Assembly (NCBI GenBank): GCA_963971575.1
Contig: OZ020611.1
Coordinates: 145,292,419-145,356,418 of the forward strand
Direction: 5' to 3'
Origin: Liopterus haemorrhoidalis
Lineage: Eukaryota; Arthropoda; Insecta; Coleoptera; Dytiscidae
DNA length: 64,000 nt
The translations under genes were made by a program, and so were the position numbers. The first letter of the stretch is position 1; every line of letters starts with the position of its first letter. The notes beneath the pieces were generated by a model. It was not told the origin of the DNA, did no database searches, and was given only the letters and a program-made list of their open reading frames with translations. Positions 1 to 11,853 of this stretch are shown here, piece after piece.

Positions 1-749
1 TAATAGACTCCGACCGACTTCGATACTTCGATCCAAATCCCGAAGTGAAGTACCATAACCTAATTAAAGAAGGCATTTCATAATAGCTGCAGCTATTATG
101 CATTATTATAAACATAATTCATAAAGAATTATGACAAAATTAAATAAAAATTTAATAGTATTACCCCATTTTTTTTTTTTAAGCCTAAGGTAAGAGTTAA
201 CTGATCTTTTCACTCAGCAGTAGGTGGTAGAAAATCAACGGGTGGGGAGGTCCATTTATGTTCTATTTTTGGTCGTTCTATCGACAGATGGTAACATTTT
301 GATCTTGAATTCTTCCTTGTGTAAATAAAATATACCATATTTAAAAAGTTGAAATGAAACAGTTAAAATTTGATATATTGAACTGGAGTCGAGAATGTTT
401 AACCACTCCGCCTTCACCAGCACCAAAATTGCTTCCGATTCCGACTCCTACTCCACAACTTTGACTCTTACTCCACATCCGTCTTCACGGTTCTGGTTGT
501 GATATTTTATTGCGGAAGTTCTTAGTTAGTAAAAGTTTTAAACAGCATTAAATAGGGTAGCATTAACTAGGATATAACTATATTATGCATGTCGTATTCT
601 TGTTGCCATGTGATATGCCGGTGGTGGAGTTAATATGTTGCTTCATACAAGTAACGAAGTTTTTACACACGAAAACAGAATACAAGTGAATTACAAGAAA
701 AGATCTATTTTGCTTCTACGCTTAGAGTTTATATTAATTCTTCTAAATC
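1..749. other. AT-rich intergenic stretch
   Basis: I see no coding exon, RNA gene or transposon end that I can support here. The 60-codon open frame at 635-817 runs into sequence that reads better as a LINE relic on the other strand. Confidence 0.5.
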
Positions 750-1060
750 CTAATTTGACTATGAGCCAGGATCTTAAGCACACTCTGTTTATCTGGCATC
801 TTGAGCTTCCTTGGTAACCGTATGTCTCCTGCCTGTTGCCTTGCAGGTTTCATTCTAAAGCAATCGAGGAAACATCATCATCTTCCTTGCGCAGTATATG
901 GCCTAGCTCTAGCTAGCTCCCAAGTCGGAAATCCAGCTCCATTTACGTTTATGTAATTCAAATTTAATTTCTGTCTGGTTCATTTTACGCCAAAACTCGT
1001 TGTTGGGTAAAATATCATACCACATGTCGCTTAAAACGCTTAGAGCAGGAAGTGCAAATA
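750..1060 (-). pseudogene. LINE reverse-transcriptase C-terminal relic
   Basis: Read on the minus strand in shifting frames this stretch gives WYDIL, FWRKMNQTEI, KRKWSWI and then VTKEAQDA. These match the order of blocks at the C-terminus of a common animal LINE polyprotein (the W-Y-D-I, R-R-W-x-W-I-G-H and T-W-R-R-x-x-x-x-E-A blocks). Stops and frameshifts break it, so it is dead. A second copy lies on the minus strand at 46382-46720 and shares the same order. The call rests on motif order, not on a long alignment. Confidence 0.55.
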
Positions 1061-1654
1061 TTAATTTAGAAAATTGACTAAAGACATCACATTAATTAAG
1101 GAATCATTGCGAATAAGCTGGAAATTTCTATTGTAAATTGTTAATATTTAACTATAACCCACCTTGACACATCATAAAAACGTCGGAACTACGTTACTCA
1201 CTAAATATAATATTTTTTACATTTCATAATTGAGTACAGTAGTTAATAACAAAATAAGTATAGTTCCCGTTGACATTGGTTTATGACAATATGGTGACAT
1301 TGGCATTATTGTCGGTCATGATGATCACAGTTGGCCGGGCCGGCGATCATCACCACACTCATCAGTTTATAATTGGTATTCACGGGGTACGGGGCCTCGT
1401 TACTTATGTGACATTGGTGACATTTTCAGGAAAAAATCATTGTTTAATGTTGGAACGTTCGCGGAAATCACATTGCGTGTATGAAATATTTTAAATAAGT
1501 TTGTTTTCCGTAATTTTATAGTTACATATTTGTTGGATTTAGATAAGTATAGAATAGAATAGAATTTATTAACAGTTAGAACGTACATAATATGCATACT
1601 GCATGTCATAAGTTACAACGTACATTATGTTTATAAAAGAAACAAATTAAAATC
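1061..1654. other. Intergenic, nothing recognised
   Basis: AT-rich with short open frames on both strands that show no family motif. There is a small run of GACATTGG-like repeats around 1270-1425 but no clear tandem unit. Confidence 0.4.
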
Positions 1655-4192
1655 TATATATATAAAATCGTAACTAAGCTACCTACTCATAATCAACGCC
1701 CAGCCCAAACCACTGGACCTATAATCATGAAATTCGGCGAGTATATTCCCTCCATGACGTAAGCACCCACTAAGAACGGATTTTTCGAAATTCATCCTCT
1801 AAGTGGGTGAAAAGAGGGTTAAAAGGGGTAATATGTGGCTTCACGGTTTTCTTAATATCTCTTAGGTCCAATAAGATATCGACTTGGTTTTTGCTCACAA
1901 TGATTACTCATGTAAATATTAAAAAACTTATTTCAGGATTTTGTTCTAATCGACCCCTAAAGGGGTGAATCTACAATCAGGGTGAATTATAGAACCCTTC
2001 GCATCTTCTGTGTTTATTGTGTTATAACATTCCTTTTTGGCATTAAGGTGTCTTTTTAAAATATTTAGAAAGTGTTTTGACCGTTTTTTTAAATTTCACC
2101 CCTAAAGGGGTAAATCGGTATTTTTTATTCGATAGAATTTCGTCTAGACAAAGAAGCATAAAATTCGGGGAGTATATCCCTTTTATGACTTAACAACCCC
2201 CTCAGAAATGATTTTTGGAAATTCAACCCCTAAAGGGGTGAAATGGGGTAAAATGTGTTTTCACGGATTCCTCAATATCTCACAGGTCCAATAATATATC
2301 GCCTTCATTTTTGCTTATAAATATTATCCATAATAATGCTTATAAATATTATCCATATAAATGTTCACAAATGTTCCTCAAAATCCTGAAAAACTTATTT
2401 CAAGATTTTGTCCTATTCATCCCCAAAAATGGTGAATCTACAATCAGGGAGAATTATAGAACCCGACGTATTTCCTGTGTTTGTTGAGTTAATAAATTCC
2501 AATTTAGCATATAGATGTCTTTTTAAAATATCTCGAAATGGTTTTGACAGTTTTTCAAAATTTCACCCCAAAGGGGTAAAAGGATATTTTTTATTTGATA
2601 GAACATCCCTTGGACATAGATACATGATATTCGCAAAGTATATTCCCTCCATGAAGTAAGCATACACTAAGACGGGATTTTTCGAAATTCAACCCCTAAG
2701 GGGTGAAATGTAATTTCAAGGATTCCTAAATATCTCTACGGACCAATAAGATATCGTCTTGGTTTTTACTTACAAAGATTACCCATATAAATGTTGAAAA
2801 ACTTATTTCAGAATTTTGTTCTAATCCACCCCTAAAGTGGTGAATTTCCGAACAGGGTTAATTATACAACCCACCATATTCTCTGTATTTGTTGAGTTAT
2901 AAAATTCCTTTTGGCATATAGGTGTCTTCAAAATATCTCGAAATGGTATTGACAGTTTTTAAAATTTCACCCTTAAGGGGTAAATGGGAATTTTGTATTC
3001 GATTGAACATCCCTTGGACATAGATAAATAAAATTCGTGAAGTATATTCCCTCCATGACGTAAGCACCCACTAAGACGGGATTTTTCGAAATTCCACCCC
3101 TAAGAAGTGAAAAGGGGTGAAATATGATTTCAAGGATTCCTCAATATCTCTTAGGACCAATAAGATGTCGTCTTGGATTTTTCTTACAAAGATTACCCAT
3201 ACAAATGCCGAAAAACGTATTTCAGGGTGTTGTCCGAATCAACCCCTATAGGGGTCTACAATCGGGGTGAATTATACAACCTTTAGTATTTCCTGTGTTT
3301 ATTGAGTTATAACATTCCTTTTTGGCATATCGGTGTCTTTTTAAAATACCTCGAAATGGTTTTGACAGTTTTTAAAAATTTCACCCCTAAAGGGGAAAAT
3401 GGGTATTTTTTACTCGATAGAACAAGATACATGAAATTCGTAAAGTATATTCCCTGTATGACGTAAGTACCTACTAAGACGGTATTTTCCGAAATTCAAC
3501 CCCTAAGGGCTGAAATGTGATATTAAGGATTCCTTAATATCTCTTAATACCAATAAGATATCGACTTGGCTTTTGCTTATACAGATTAACCATGCAAATG
3601 CCGAAAATTTTATTTCTGGATTCTTTCTTAATCAACCCCTAAAGGAGTAAATCTATAATCGGGGTGAATTATACAACCCGTCGTATTTCCTGTGTTTATT
3701 AAGTTATAACATTCATTTTTGGCACACCGGTGTCTTTTTCAAATATCTCGAGATAGTTTTGAAAGTCTTTTAAAATTTCACCTCTAAATGTAAATGGGGG
3801 GGGGGTATAAATGGGTATTTATATTCGATAGAACTTCCCTTGGATATAGAGACATGAAATTCGGGAAGTATATTCCTTCCGTGATGTAAGCACCCACTAA
3901 GAAGAGATTTTTCGAAATTCGAGCGCTAAACGGTGAAATGTGATTTGAAGGATTCCTCAATATACCTACATTGGTAAATCTACATTTGGGGTGAATTATA
4001 GAAACCTTTATATTTTCTGAGTTATAACATTCCATTTTGCATAATTTTCTATTTAAAATACTTAGAAAGCGTTTTGAAAGTTTTTTAAATTTCATCCCTA
4101 AAGGAGTAAATTCAATAGTAAATTAATAATTGCACGATGATGGCAAACCGTCAATAAACCGTAGCGAAGCACGGGTACTCAGCTAGTTATAA
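1655..4192 (+). repeat. Tandem array of a ~0.4-kb repeat with CCCCTAAAGGGG palindromes, Helitron-like end
   Basis: Six diverged units follow one another. Their anchor (ATTCCCTCCATGACGTAAGC or a close variant) falls near 1746, 2182, 2646, 3048, 3449 and 3868, giving periods of about 400 to 465 bp. Each unit carries two or three copies of a palindromic motif, ACCCCTAAAGGGGT, 30 to 250 bp apart. The array starts after TATATATAAAATCG and ends with CGTAGCGAAGCACGGGTACT followed by CAGCTAGT. A terminus of the same form closes the repeats at 8817-9462 and 16818-17440. A CTAG-type 3' end preceded by a small hairpin would fit a non-autonomous Helitron/Helentron; that class is inference. No helicase or Rep coding is visible. 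Confidence 0.6.
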
Positions 4193-4340
4193 CTAAAATA
4201 GTACATACGTACATTAAATCTTAAACAAACTATAATCTTACAATATATACTTATACTATACCAATACAAATTTACAAAACTTAATGAGTATTAGTATATA
4301 TTTATAATTACAATTATAATTACATTGAATCTGTCGGTAT

Positions 4341-4561
4341 TCATTTTAAATTCGTTTGAAGATAGTCCTCAGTGCTGTAGAAACAGTACCGTTGTAGCAT
4401 ATTTTTCACAGAGAGTTTGAATTTTGTGAATGGAAGTTGTATAATATGCTCTGGCAGATGATTATACAGAAGAGGGCCCCAATAGTCTGGACTTTGCTTA
4501 GTTTTATTGAAACGAACAAGTTGTATTACTAATTTGGCTTTGTTTCTAGTATTGTGACTAT
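4341..4561 (-). pseudogene. LINE ORF2 C-terminal fragment
   Basis: An open frame on the minus strand ends in the recognisable C-terminal domain of insect LINEs: HNTRNKAKL, then a Y-W-G-P-L-L-Y-N-H-L-P block, then FKLSVKNML and a tyrosine-rich tail. In intact elements this reads HxYNTRNKxxL...YxGPxLYNxLP...FKxxLKxxL. Upstream it is cut off abruptly by the 158-bp TIR element at 4562-4719, and no further reverse-transcriptase sequence follows on the far side. It is therefore a truncated relic. Confidence 0.6.
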
Positions 4562-4719
4562 CAGACCAATTCTGTAACTCAGTTACTATGATTTTAGTAA
4601 CTAAATTTGTCACTACGAGCAAGGTCAGTTACTATCATGAATGAAAGTCATTATACTTTTTATAATATTTTATCTTGTAGTAACGTTAAAACACAGTAAT
4701 TTTTTACAGAATTGATCTG
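4562..4719. mobile_element. 158-bp MITE, copy 1
   Basis: The ends are inverted copies of one another (CAGACCAATTCTGTAA at the left, TTACAGAATTGATCTG at the right). A second copy of the same length lies at 33726-33883, with the same inner landmarks (GAGCAAGGTCAGTTACTATC and TTATCTTGTAGTAACGTTA). There is no coding capacity. Target-site duplication is not clear for either copy, so the superfamily is open. Confidence 0.7.
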
Positions 4720-4868
4720 TGTGTGTATTTTAATATTTGGTAAATCGATTAGGATTTTTTTTGACGTATAATAAGCATTCATAAATATATATAGACGGAA
4801 AAGGTAATATTTTCAAGTTTGCAAAAATTGGTTTACAGTGTTCCCTGTAACTGGAATGTGTCATGATT

Positions 4869-5120
4869 TTTATTTATTATTTTTTTTTATTTATTTTACA
4901 TCGGCCTATTTCTGCAAAGAGGCTAATCGCCGATGCCAGGGGGCGAGCTCCTACACCGGGATGAGGGGTGAATGATTGTGAAAATGGGAGTAATGTAAAC
5001 ATATTATTCTCGCCCGAATAATATCACCAACGAAGGAGGCTCGAACCATCGACCGGACAGTCGTACTGGGTTTCCGCCAGTACAAACCGCACGAGTTAGT
5101 GCGCTCGGCCACTCCGTTGG
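4869..5120 (-). mobile_element. tRNA-derived SINE (family D, long-variable-arm type head)
   Basis: On the minus strand the head at 5121-5026 folds like a tRNA. The 5' GCCAACG pairs with CGTTGGT, an A-box-like TGGCCGAGCGC follows, and a B-box-like GGTTCGAGCC precedes the 3' acceptor strand. The head is about 96 nt, longer than a normal tRNA, as in Ser/Leu types. A body of about 150 bp and an A-rich tail follow. CATGATT flanks both sides (4862-4868 and 5121-5127), consistent with a short target-site duplication. I call it a SINE rather than a functional tRNA gene because of the body and tail. Confidence 0.6.
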
Positions 5121-5217
5121 CATGATTCGCATTGTTTTTTTTTAAATCTTGAATACGGTTGCCCAATGTGAGCTTGTACCCCATAATAATACTCCTTAAC
5201 AAAGCCTGTTTGTTTTA

Positions 5218-5355
5218 TTTAAGCGAAACTAAATTTTGAATTCTAGTAATTCTAGTAATAACTTTTACTGATTAAGTGAGGCTTTTGATCATTTTGTTTA
5301 GCAAAAGCTCACTTCAATCCTTAAAAAGAGAGCCCATGAGAACATAAAAGCCTTC
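5218..5355. repeat. Diverged relic of the GGCGGAACTA MITE family
   Basis: The interior (GGCTTTTGATCATTTTGTTT, then CTCACTTCAATCC) matches the interior of the TIR elements at 17185-17353 and 21152-21332, but the terminal repeats have decayed. Confidence 0.4.
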
Positions 5356-6237
5356 AAGATCTGTAGACCAGAGCTGCCCCTAGCATTTGCGGCGCCCGCA
5401 AATATATATGAAGAATAAAAAAGGTACTTACTTACAAGTTATAAACACCACCTCCTTGGTTTTCTTGAAGTCATGTGAAAGTAAATGTTAAAATGAAAAT
5501 AATTAAAATAGTTACGTTTTTCATCGAAATATATTTTAATTGAAAAAAGTATATAGATACACTAAAAATAAAAAAAAAGAAATTAATTACTACATAGCTA
5601 CACAGTTATATTCAGAGTTTTATTTAATTTTTTCTAAATATTTTTAAAATTTGGAATGATATTTTTAATAGATTTTATTATTTTATTACTTGACGGTAGA
5701 CGGAGCCCTTAAGCTTGCTTTTCTTTCGCTTCTTGTGCTAATATGTCATAAGACTTCAAGTGACACGGAAATGAAAAAATATTAAGATAATGAGGTAAAA
5801 AAATGTTAATCACGGAATTTGACATAAAATGTTTATTTACATTCCATTCTTATCTTTTATCTAGTTTTATAAAACTAAACTATCGAGCAAACGCAGCATT
5901 ATGAACTACAGAATCCCAATAAGTGTTGAGACCATCAGGGTGATAATTTGGCTCCAGGAGCAGACATTGTAAAAAGCGCCTAATCCTATATTTAGGGCCG
6001 AACCCATCAAATTTCAAATTTGGTGCCTGCTCAAAAAATCAGGCGAAGAAAAGCATATCCAAAGAATCCGACGAGTAAGAACAAATGGTAATCTAAGATT
6101 ATGTCAATTCTAAGGAGCTCTGGCGTCTAAGTAACCGACTCGAGGCGTCCTTCCACTTGAGGTGCCTGGAGTGATCTCATTGCTTCAAGAATTTCATCTT
6201 CAAGAATGCAATAAGAAATCAATATTAGTTACCAAAT
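5356..6237. other. Intergenic; possible hAT-like end at 5372
   Basis: CAGAGCTGCCCCTAGCATTT at 5372 followed by GCGGCGCCCGC resembles a hAT-type terminus, but no matching end was found. The stretch 5880-6200 is less AT-rich than its surroundings. I found no coding exon in it on either strand. Confidence 0.3.
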
Positions 6238-6480
6238 AGTGTGTATAACGTGCAGCTGGCGCGGAATATGTATTCTGCATGTGTTACACAATGATTTTTT
6301 TTTACGAATGCTACTTTTTAATAAATTAAATCAAGAAAATCAATGTAAATATTGTTGACAGTCATTAATGCGCGCTCAAGCGGTATGCTAATGTAAATCC
6401 CGCACAGCTGCACATGCGTATTTGTACGAAGTTATTCATTCCCGCAAAGTTTGCGCGCGCATTAAAGGCAATGAAAACAG
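6238..6480 (+). repeat. CpG-rich dispersed repeat, copy 1
   Basis: Blocks such as CGCGGAATA, ATCAAGAAAAT, ACAGTCATTAATGCGCGC recur in inverted orientation at about 45110-45320 (ATCAAGAAAATACAATATAA and ACAGCCATTAATGCGCGCGC there). Alternating GCGCGC tracts stand out from the AT-rich background. There is no coding frame. Confidence 0.45.
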
Positions 6481-6607
6481 CACGTGGAGTTAAGTTAATT
6501 ACCTGTCAACTAACAATACCAAATTGAGACAATTCCATAGCAGTCGTTGGAAAAATTGATTCCATGAATGCGCTTAAAAGCTTTATGGTCGTCGGTATAA
6601 TTATAGG

Positions 6608-6873
6608 TAAGGTGACCATCCGTCCCGGTTTTAGGTCAATTGTCCCGGTGTCCCGAAAAATGTTTTCGGGACGGTCGATTGTCCCGGTTTTTACATAATT
6701 CTGCATTTGTAAGAAAAGAAAGGTGAGTACCTTCTTTTTTTGCTCTTCACTTGAATTTGGGAGGTGAGGACCTTTTTTTGTTTTTTTTTTTTGCTCTTCA
6801 CTTGGATCTGGGAGGTGAAGACCTTATTTTTTTCCCTGTGTCCCGGTTTCCCTTCACTGAAATCTGGTCAATC
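6608..6873. mobile_element. Small TIR element carrying a ~40-50-bp minisatellite
   Basis: The element opens TAAGGTGACCATCCGTCCCG and closes with TCTGGTCAATC, a weakly matching inverted end (TGACCA is shared). TAATTATAGG flanks it on both sides (6598-6607 and 6874-6883), consistent with a duplication of about 8 bp as made by hAT elements. Inside, two and a half copies of a unit AGGTGAGGACC-T(n)-GCTCTTCACTTGGATCTG lie in tandem at about 6720-6835. The same unit, in the other orientation, makes up the array in the element at 33203-33588. Confidence 0.55.
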
Positions 6874-6883
6874 TAATTATAGG

Positions 6884-7689
6884 CGTTCTTCTGAAGTATT
6901 GGTTCTTACCTATTTAGTAATCGCCAATCACCTAAAGACGTTTTATAATTTTTTGGTGGACCCCTTAAGAACCATTCATGGATCTCCGTATAAAAATCTA
7001 TGCTTTAAAGCATGACTTTTAACAAATCGACGCGTATGTCAAATACTATATTTGGATTAGCGCTCTATATTCTGGAAACGTATCTGATGCATAATAAATT
7101 TAATATTTATAGTAAAATTTAATAAAAATGTCGCTGTGTACAGGTAAACACAATCCGATAAAACCCATGTGGAATTATTATTATATTTCTAGAAACTGTA
7201 CTATAAATTATTGTAGGAGATAGGGAAATAAAAAGTGTGATGCGTGATCAGACGGATATATAAAACTGCAGTTTGAACACAAGAATTGCGTGAGAACTTT
7301 CAATTCAAGGACACCTCTAAACAAAAAATATTATAATACCCTATAAATGTCTATACATAGTAGCTTCAAACATTATATTATTATTTATGTAATTTATAAT
7401 AAAAATTATCATATACAGCAAAAATAAATTATGACTTGCATAATAATGAAAATATATATTTAATTTTTTTCCCTAAAATAATGTATTAATGTAATTTTTT
7501 ATTTTTGTTTCAGGTAAGATAATATTTTTACTGAGTCAGTTTGGTAATCTAAAGCAAGGACGACTGCCAGTGCTCTGTAAGTTAACATATTAAAAAAGTA
7601 TTTCTAAAAAGATGTCTTCAAAGTATTTTAATGAGTACAAATCTTACAAAAGTTGAACTTGTACCATTTGTAATAAAAAAATTGGATTC
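6884..7689. other. Intergenic, nothing recognised
   Basis: AT-rich. The open frame at 6764-7015 is driven by T-runs of the minisatellite and has no motif. Confidence 0.4.
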
Positions 7690-8440
7690 GATTTTTTATT
7701 TACTTCTTTTTATTATTATTATTACTATAAAAATTCTAAGAAGCAGAAGCCTGATGGCTTGTAGAGCTCCAGAAAAAAATACAACAATGGTACAAACATA
7801 TAAACATAATAAATGTAAGATCAAATACAAACATAGTCTTCAAAACATGAGCAGATAGGTGACAGTCACATTATGTGTTTAGAAATTTATCAACATTGTT
7901 TTTAAAGATATTGACACTATCAGAATTAATCACACAAGAGGGTAGATTGTTCCAGGTATGAAATATCCTATTAGACAGAAAACACTCACGCACTTTTTTC
8001 TTAGAACGTTCGCGTTTAAGTTTTAATGGCCTCGTAGTCTATCATCATAATTTATGCTGAACAAATGAAATAGGTCGCACAAATATTTACCTGTCAGCAC
8101 AAATATTTATACGTCGAACACTAAGGGATGTTAAGTCCAAGAGGCGCAAACGTTCTTCGTAAGGTAACATTCTAAGTTGGGGGCAAAGTCTTGTTGCACG
8201 CCGTTGAACACGTTCCACCAAGTTAATATCTCTTTGCAAGGATTGACACCATACAGTCTGACGTAAGTAGTGTAGAGCTTTAACGTAAGTTTCGGTGAGG
8301 GCTGATAAAAAGTATTCTTAATGATGTAAAGTAAGTAGTTAGCCTTTCTCACACAGGATAATACTTGTTGGGACCAACTTAGAGTAGAAGTAATCAGAAT
8401 TCCTAGATCAATTTGAGACTTCACTTTCTTCAAAATAACT
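7690..8440 (-). pseudogene. CR1/jockey-like LINE 3' fragment
   Basis: On the minus strand, from 8433 downward, the translation gives DLGILITSTLSWSQQV, VRKANYLLYIIKNTF and KLYTTYVRL. This is the thumb-region motif D-L-G-I...L-S-W...K-A-N...L-G-x-I-K...L-Y-x-x-x-V-R-P of CR1/jockey-type reverse transcriptases. Further downstream, in broken frames, come blocks fitting LRGHKLKLKR-type and W-N-N-L-P motifs. The 3' end near 7760 reads GGAGCTCTACAAGCCATCAG, a typical LINE tail sequence, followed by TAA-rich repeats. Truncated at its 5' end and frameshifted, so not functional. Confidence 0.65.
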
Positions 8441-8816
8441 CATTGAGTGTGTAATTTCTTCTAGGATTATTACGTGCAATATGCAGTACGGAAGTTTTAT
8501 TAATATTCAATGGAAGAAGTCAGTCAATGGCTGAACCGATTTGAAAAATAAATACACCAGCGTGTTCATGGCATCGTTTATGATAAAATAGGCTTGTTTT
8601 TATGACACAGAGGATCCCTGATTTTTTAAAAATAATTTTTATCAAGTAAAACTTTTTAAATTATATGAAAATAATCCCCTAAAAGATAAATGCTTAGAAC
8701 TTTGTTCTTAATTATCGTACGAGAGTCTGGCTGGCACCAACGTGTTCAGAAAATCTTTCCGAAGGCCAAATCCACTTTTTCACCTTAAAAATTTATAATT
8801 TTTGTAAAATAACTGC

Positions 8817-9462
8817 TGGGTGTACTCATGCTTCGCTACGGCATTTCACTACATTAATTCCAAAAGTGGAACATAACGATTATAAATAATTACTTAGCAC
8901 TGCTACCTTTTGTCAAATTTCACAACTCTCAACATATTTGCATTTTAGGCTTCTGTTTACGCTGTGATAACTGCGTTATTATTAATCTTTGATGTATAAT
9001 GCTAGATATATTATGATTCTACGTGAAATTCTCAAATTTGTTATTTTAAAATAATTGATACATCACTATAAAACTCCGATGTTATGCACCCACAAACTTT
9101 ATAATACAAAAACTATTACGTATAAAAACAGAAAATTGCCCAGTACATGATATCGGTGTATGATAGGTCTATTCTTTCCCGGACTTTTTTTTTTTAGATC
9201 TAGTTAAGATCTACATTTTTTGACTACATTATATCCATATATATCTCTTAAGGTTTAGCCGACGTAATTAATAACCCCTCATAACGCCCCCTAGGGGCAC
9301 AGGGACGAAGTTGGAACCCTCACTAATACCTTCCTCGGATTATTTTACTAAATCCTCCTGTACTAAATTTGGTGAAAGTCGGTCCATCCGTTTGGCTTTG
9401 CATAAAGGACAAAAAAAACAAACAAACAAACAAACTGAAATTGATTTTTATATATAAAGATT
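8817..9462 (-). repeat. Helitron-like non-autonomous repeat, copy H1
   Basis: On the minus strand it begins with TATATATAAAAATCAATTTC and a (GTTT)n run. It continues through AAACGGATGGACCGA and ATAATCCGAGGAAGGTATTA, and ends near ATGCCGTAGCGAAGCATGAG TACACCCAGC. The copy at 51308-52050 on the plus strand has the same sequence of blocks. The end resembles the terminus of the tandem array at 1655-4192. There is no coding capacity. The rolling-circle class is inference from the end structure. Confidence 0.55.
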
Positions 9463-11760
9463 AAAAAGCGCTCGGGCACCTTGCAACACAAAGGGTCCAA
9501 GACGGTCGTGCAAGTATGTTAAAAGCTGAGATGGTTCATTTGTGGGGTTCAAACTATGAACACAGAATTATGGATTACATGCGACTTAATACATGGATTT
9601 CGCAAATTCAGTAGATCATAAGGTAAATTATAGCAGGCAAAAATATCATACGTTTTAAACTCGAATCTTTCTTTGTTCTTAAGATTTTTTTAGGATAGGA
9701 TTTTTTGTAAATACGGAGTGAGAATCGCCGGAAGCAGAAAAATCCATGCTAAGCTATATGTAAACAGACAGTACCCTTTTATCTAATTTTCGCCTGATTG
9801 CCGGTAAAGGGATATACGTCAATTTGAGTCATCAATGATGACTTTATCTTATTCCCTCACCGACCTATAAAACTATTTCAAAGAGTGCAAATACCCTGCA
9901 AATTGCAAACTATAGTGGTAATACAGTCTTAAGTTATTTAAACAACATAATTAAACTATTTTTTGATCTATATATTTCTTACATGTTTCTCTATAATAAA
10001 ATAAATTAAGAAACAAAAATTTTAACATAGTTGCCATACATACCGCATTGCGTGATACAAAAATATCAAACTAAAATTCAAATACATTTGCACTATGATG
10101 TTTATAAATAATTCATATTATTCATATTCATCCGATTACAGCATCGTCTCATCATTGGATTTTTTTGATGATATCATTTAAAATATAGAAACAATTAAGA
10201 AAAAACACGATTTCTTAAAATCGAGATGATTGAAAAAATTATGAAATAACGTGGATTTAAGATCGTGATACAATATTTCATTTGAAAAAGTACAAAGGTG
10301 ATATGTGTTCTAATGAATGAGCGTATAGAATGGATTTAAACTGGTGATGTGATATGTTGAGTATGTGTTTTTTTTTGGTCGTGCCCATCTATTCATTGGT
10401 GATTGAACGGACAAAAAACCGGAATGCAATGTTGTCCAAGTTTTAGCTAACCCAAATTAATAGGAAGCATTTCATTATTTATTTTGAGTACTGTTAAAAT
10501 GTTTGAAACCATGTTTTTAGAATTTGTAATCACTTATACTGCAGACGATTTACAACGTATCTTATTAGTTGCTTAAATAGAAACGTCTCTAGAGGGTCTT
10601 AATCAGTGACAGTGTAACTAAATTGGGGACTCTAGGCGCAACCTGATTTTGAGGCTCCTGCCCTCGTACCGCAAAAAATGCAAAACCTAATTCGAAAAAA
10701 TAAAAAACTAAAAATTAAAAGAATAGACAAGTAGAATGATATTAAATGAACGAAATTTTGTATTTGTACCTCAAAAATTAGCTATCAGAAAATATTATGA
10801 AGCAAAAAAAAAAGTTTCATAAGAAAGTTAGTAATTATAAAATATTATGCAGTTTCAATCACCGCCCTTTAGTAACTGGCCACAGGAATGTCTCAGATTA
10901 ATATGTGCGTAAATAAGGTTAATGATACCCATTATTTTATCATTTTCGTTAATTTTTAAAACAGATTATCAAAATATAAAGTGATAATAAAGAACGAACT
11001 TTATGGTTGACAATATTAGCAAGAAATAACATAAATGAATGAATGTTCATGCACTTCATGCACTCGAGAGTGAGATAATGAACGTTTGTCGACAGAGCCT
11101 TAACGAGCCTGACAGTGTCGTTATTATCTTCTAGTAAGAGGCACACATGCAGGGGTATTTCATGGACTTCAGCCTCCCTAAACATAAGAAAACACTTTTT
11201 AAGCAACGTATTTTTCGTATAATTGAATAATTATATACGTGAGCCTTCTTCAAGAAAATTTTTTGGCTTTTAAGCCCCCTCTGAATAAAAATACTGGGTG
11301 CGCGCCTGTTTAGTGATGAAAATGATTTTGAACTAGACCACAAAAGCATACGAGTCACGGTATTGTCAGACAGTGACGAATACAGGTAAAAAATATAAAT
11401 AATCACACAAATCAGTAAATTCAATACATAAGTCATTTCTTAAAATCAGCTGCGGCCACCAAACAACCAACCGCCATCACATAGTACTTGTTTAATTTAT
11501 GCTGCTTTATCAAAAAATGTCTCAAATAAAAGTTGTTTGTTATTGCTTTTATAGCAACTTTTGTTAAATTATATTTTTCGAAATATTTCTCTATTGTGAA
11601 ATATTCGCAAAAATCTTAAAACCGACACGAATAAACTCCAATTTCTAGTTAATAGATTTTTACCAAATGTTGATCAACTTGTGCCATTGATGTTAGAAAC
11701 TTAAATATGAAGTTTTATAAATATTCTTTTAGCCGAATTTGATCTGCACGTGTACATGGA
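9463..11760. other. Intergenic, nothing recognised
   Basis: Open frames at 10949-11206 and 11131-11436 on the minus strand overlap in different frames and carry no motif. A short block around 10620-10670 (GGGGACTCTAGGCGCAACC) is GC-richer and may be a transposon end, but no partner was found. Confidence 0.4.
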
Positions 11761-11774
11761 CCGACAGACAGACC

Positions 11775-11816
<42 letters not shown>

Positions 11817-11853
11817 GAGACAGACACACAGATAGACAGACAGACCGACAGAC
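11761..11853. repeat. (GACA)n microsatellite
   Basis: An almost pure ACAG/GACA tetranucleotide run with a few interruptions. It accounts for the open frames on both strands in this area, which are artefacts of the repeat. Confidence 0.95.

Noticed and set aside
3784..4095. 103-residue open frame on the minus strand
   Set aside because: It lies within the ~0.4-kb repeat array and the other units are not open in the same frame.
1655..4192. CRISPR-like array because of regularly spaced palindromic motifs
   Set aside because: Units are ~400 bp and diverged along their whole length, the context is eukaryotic, and no cas genes are present.
5026..5121. Possible functional tRNA gene on the minus strand
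   Set aside because: It is too long, is followed by a body and A-rich tail, and is flanked by a short duplication, so a SINE fits better.
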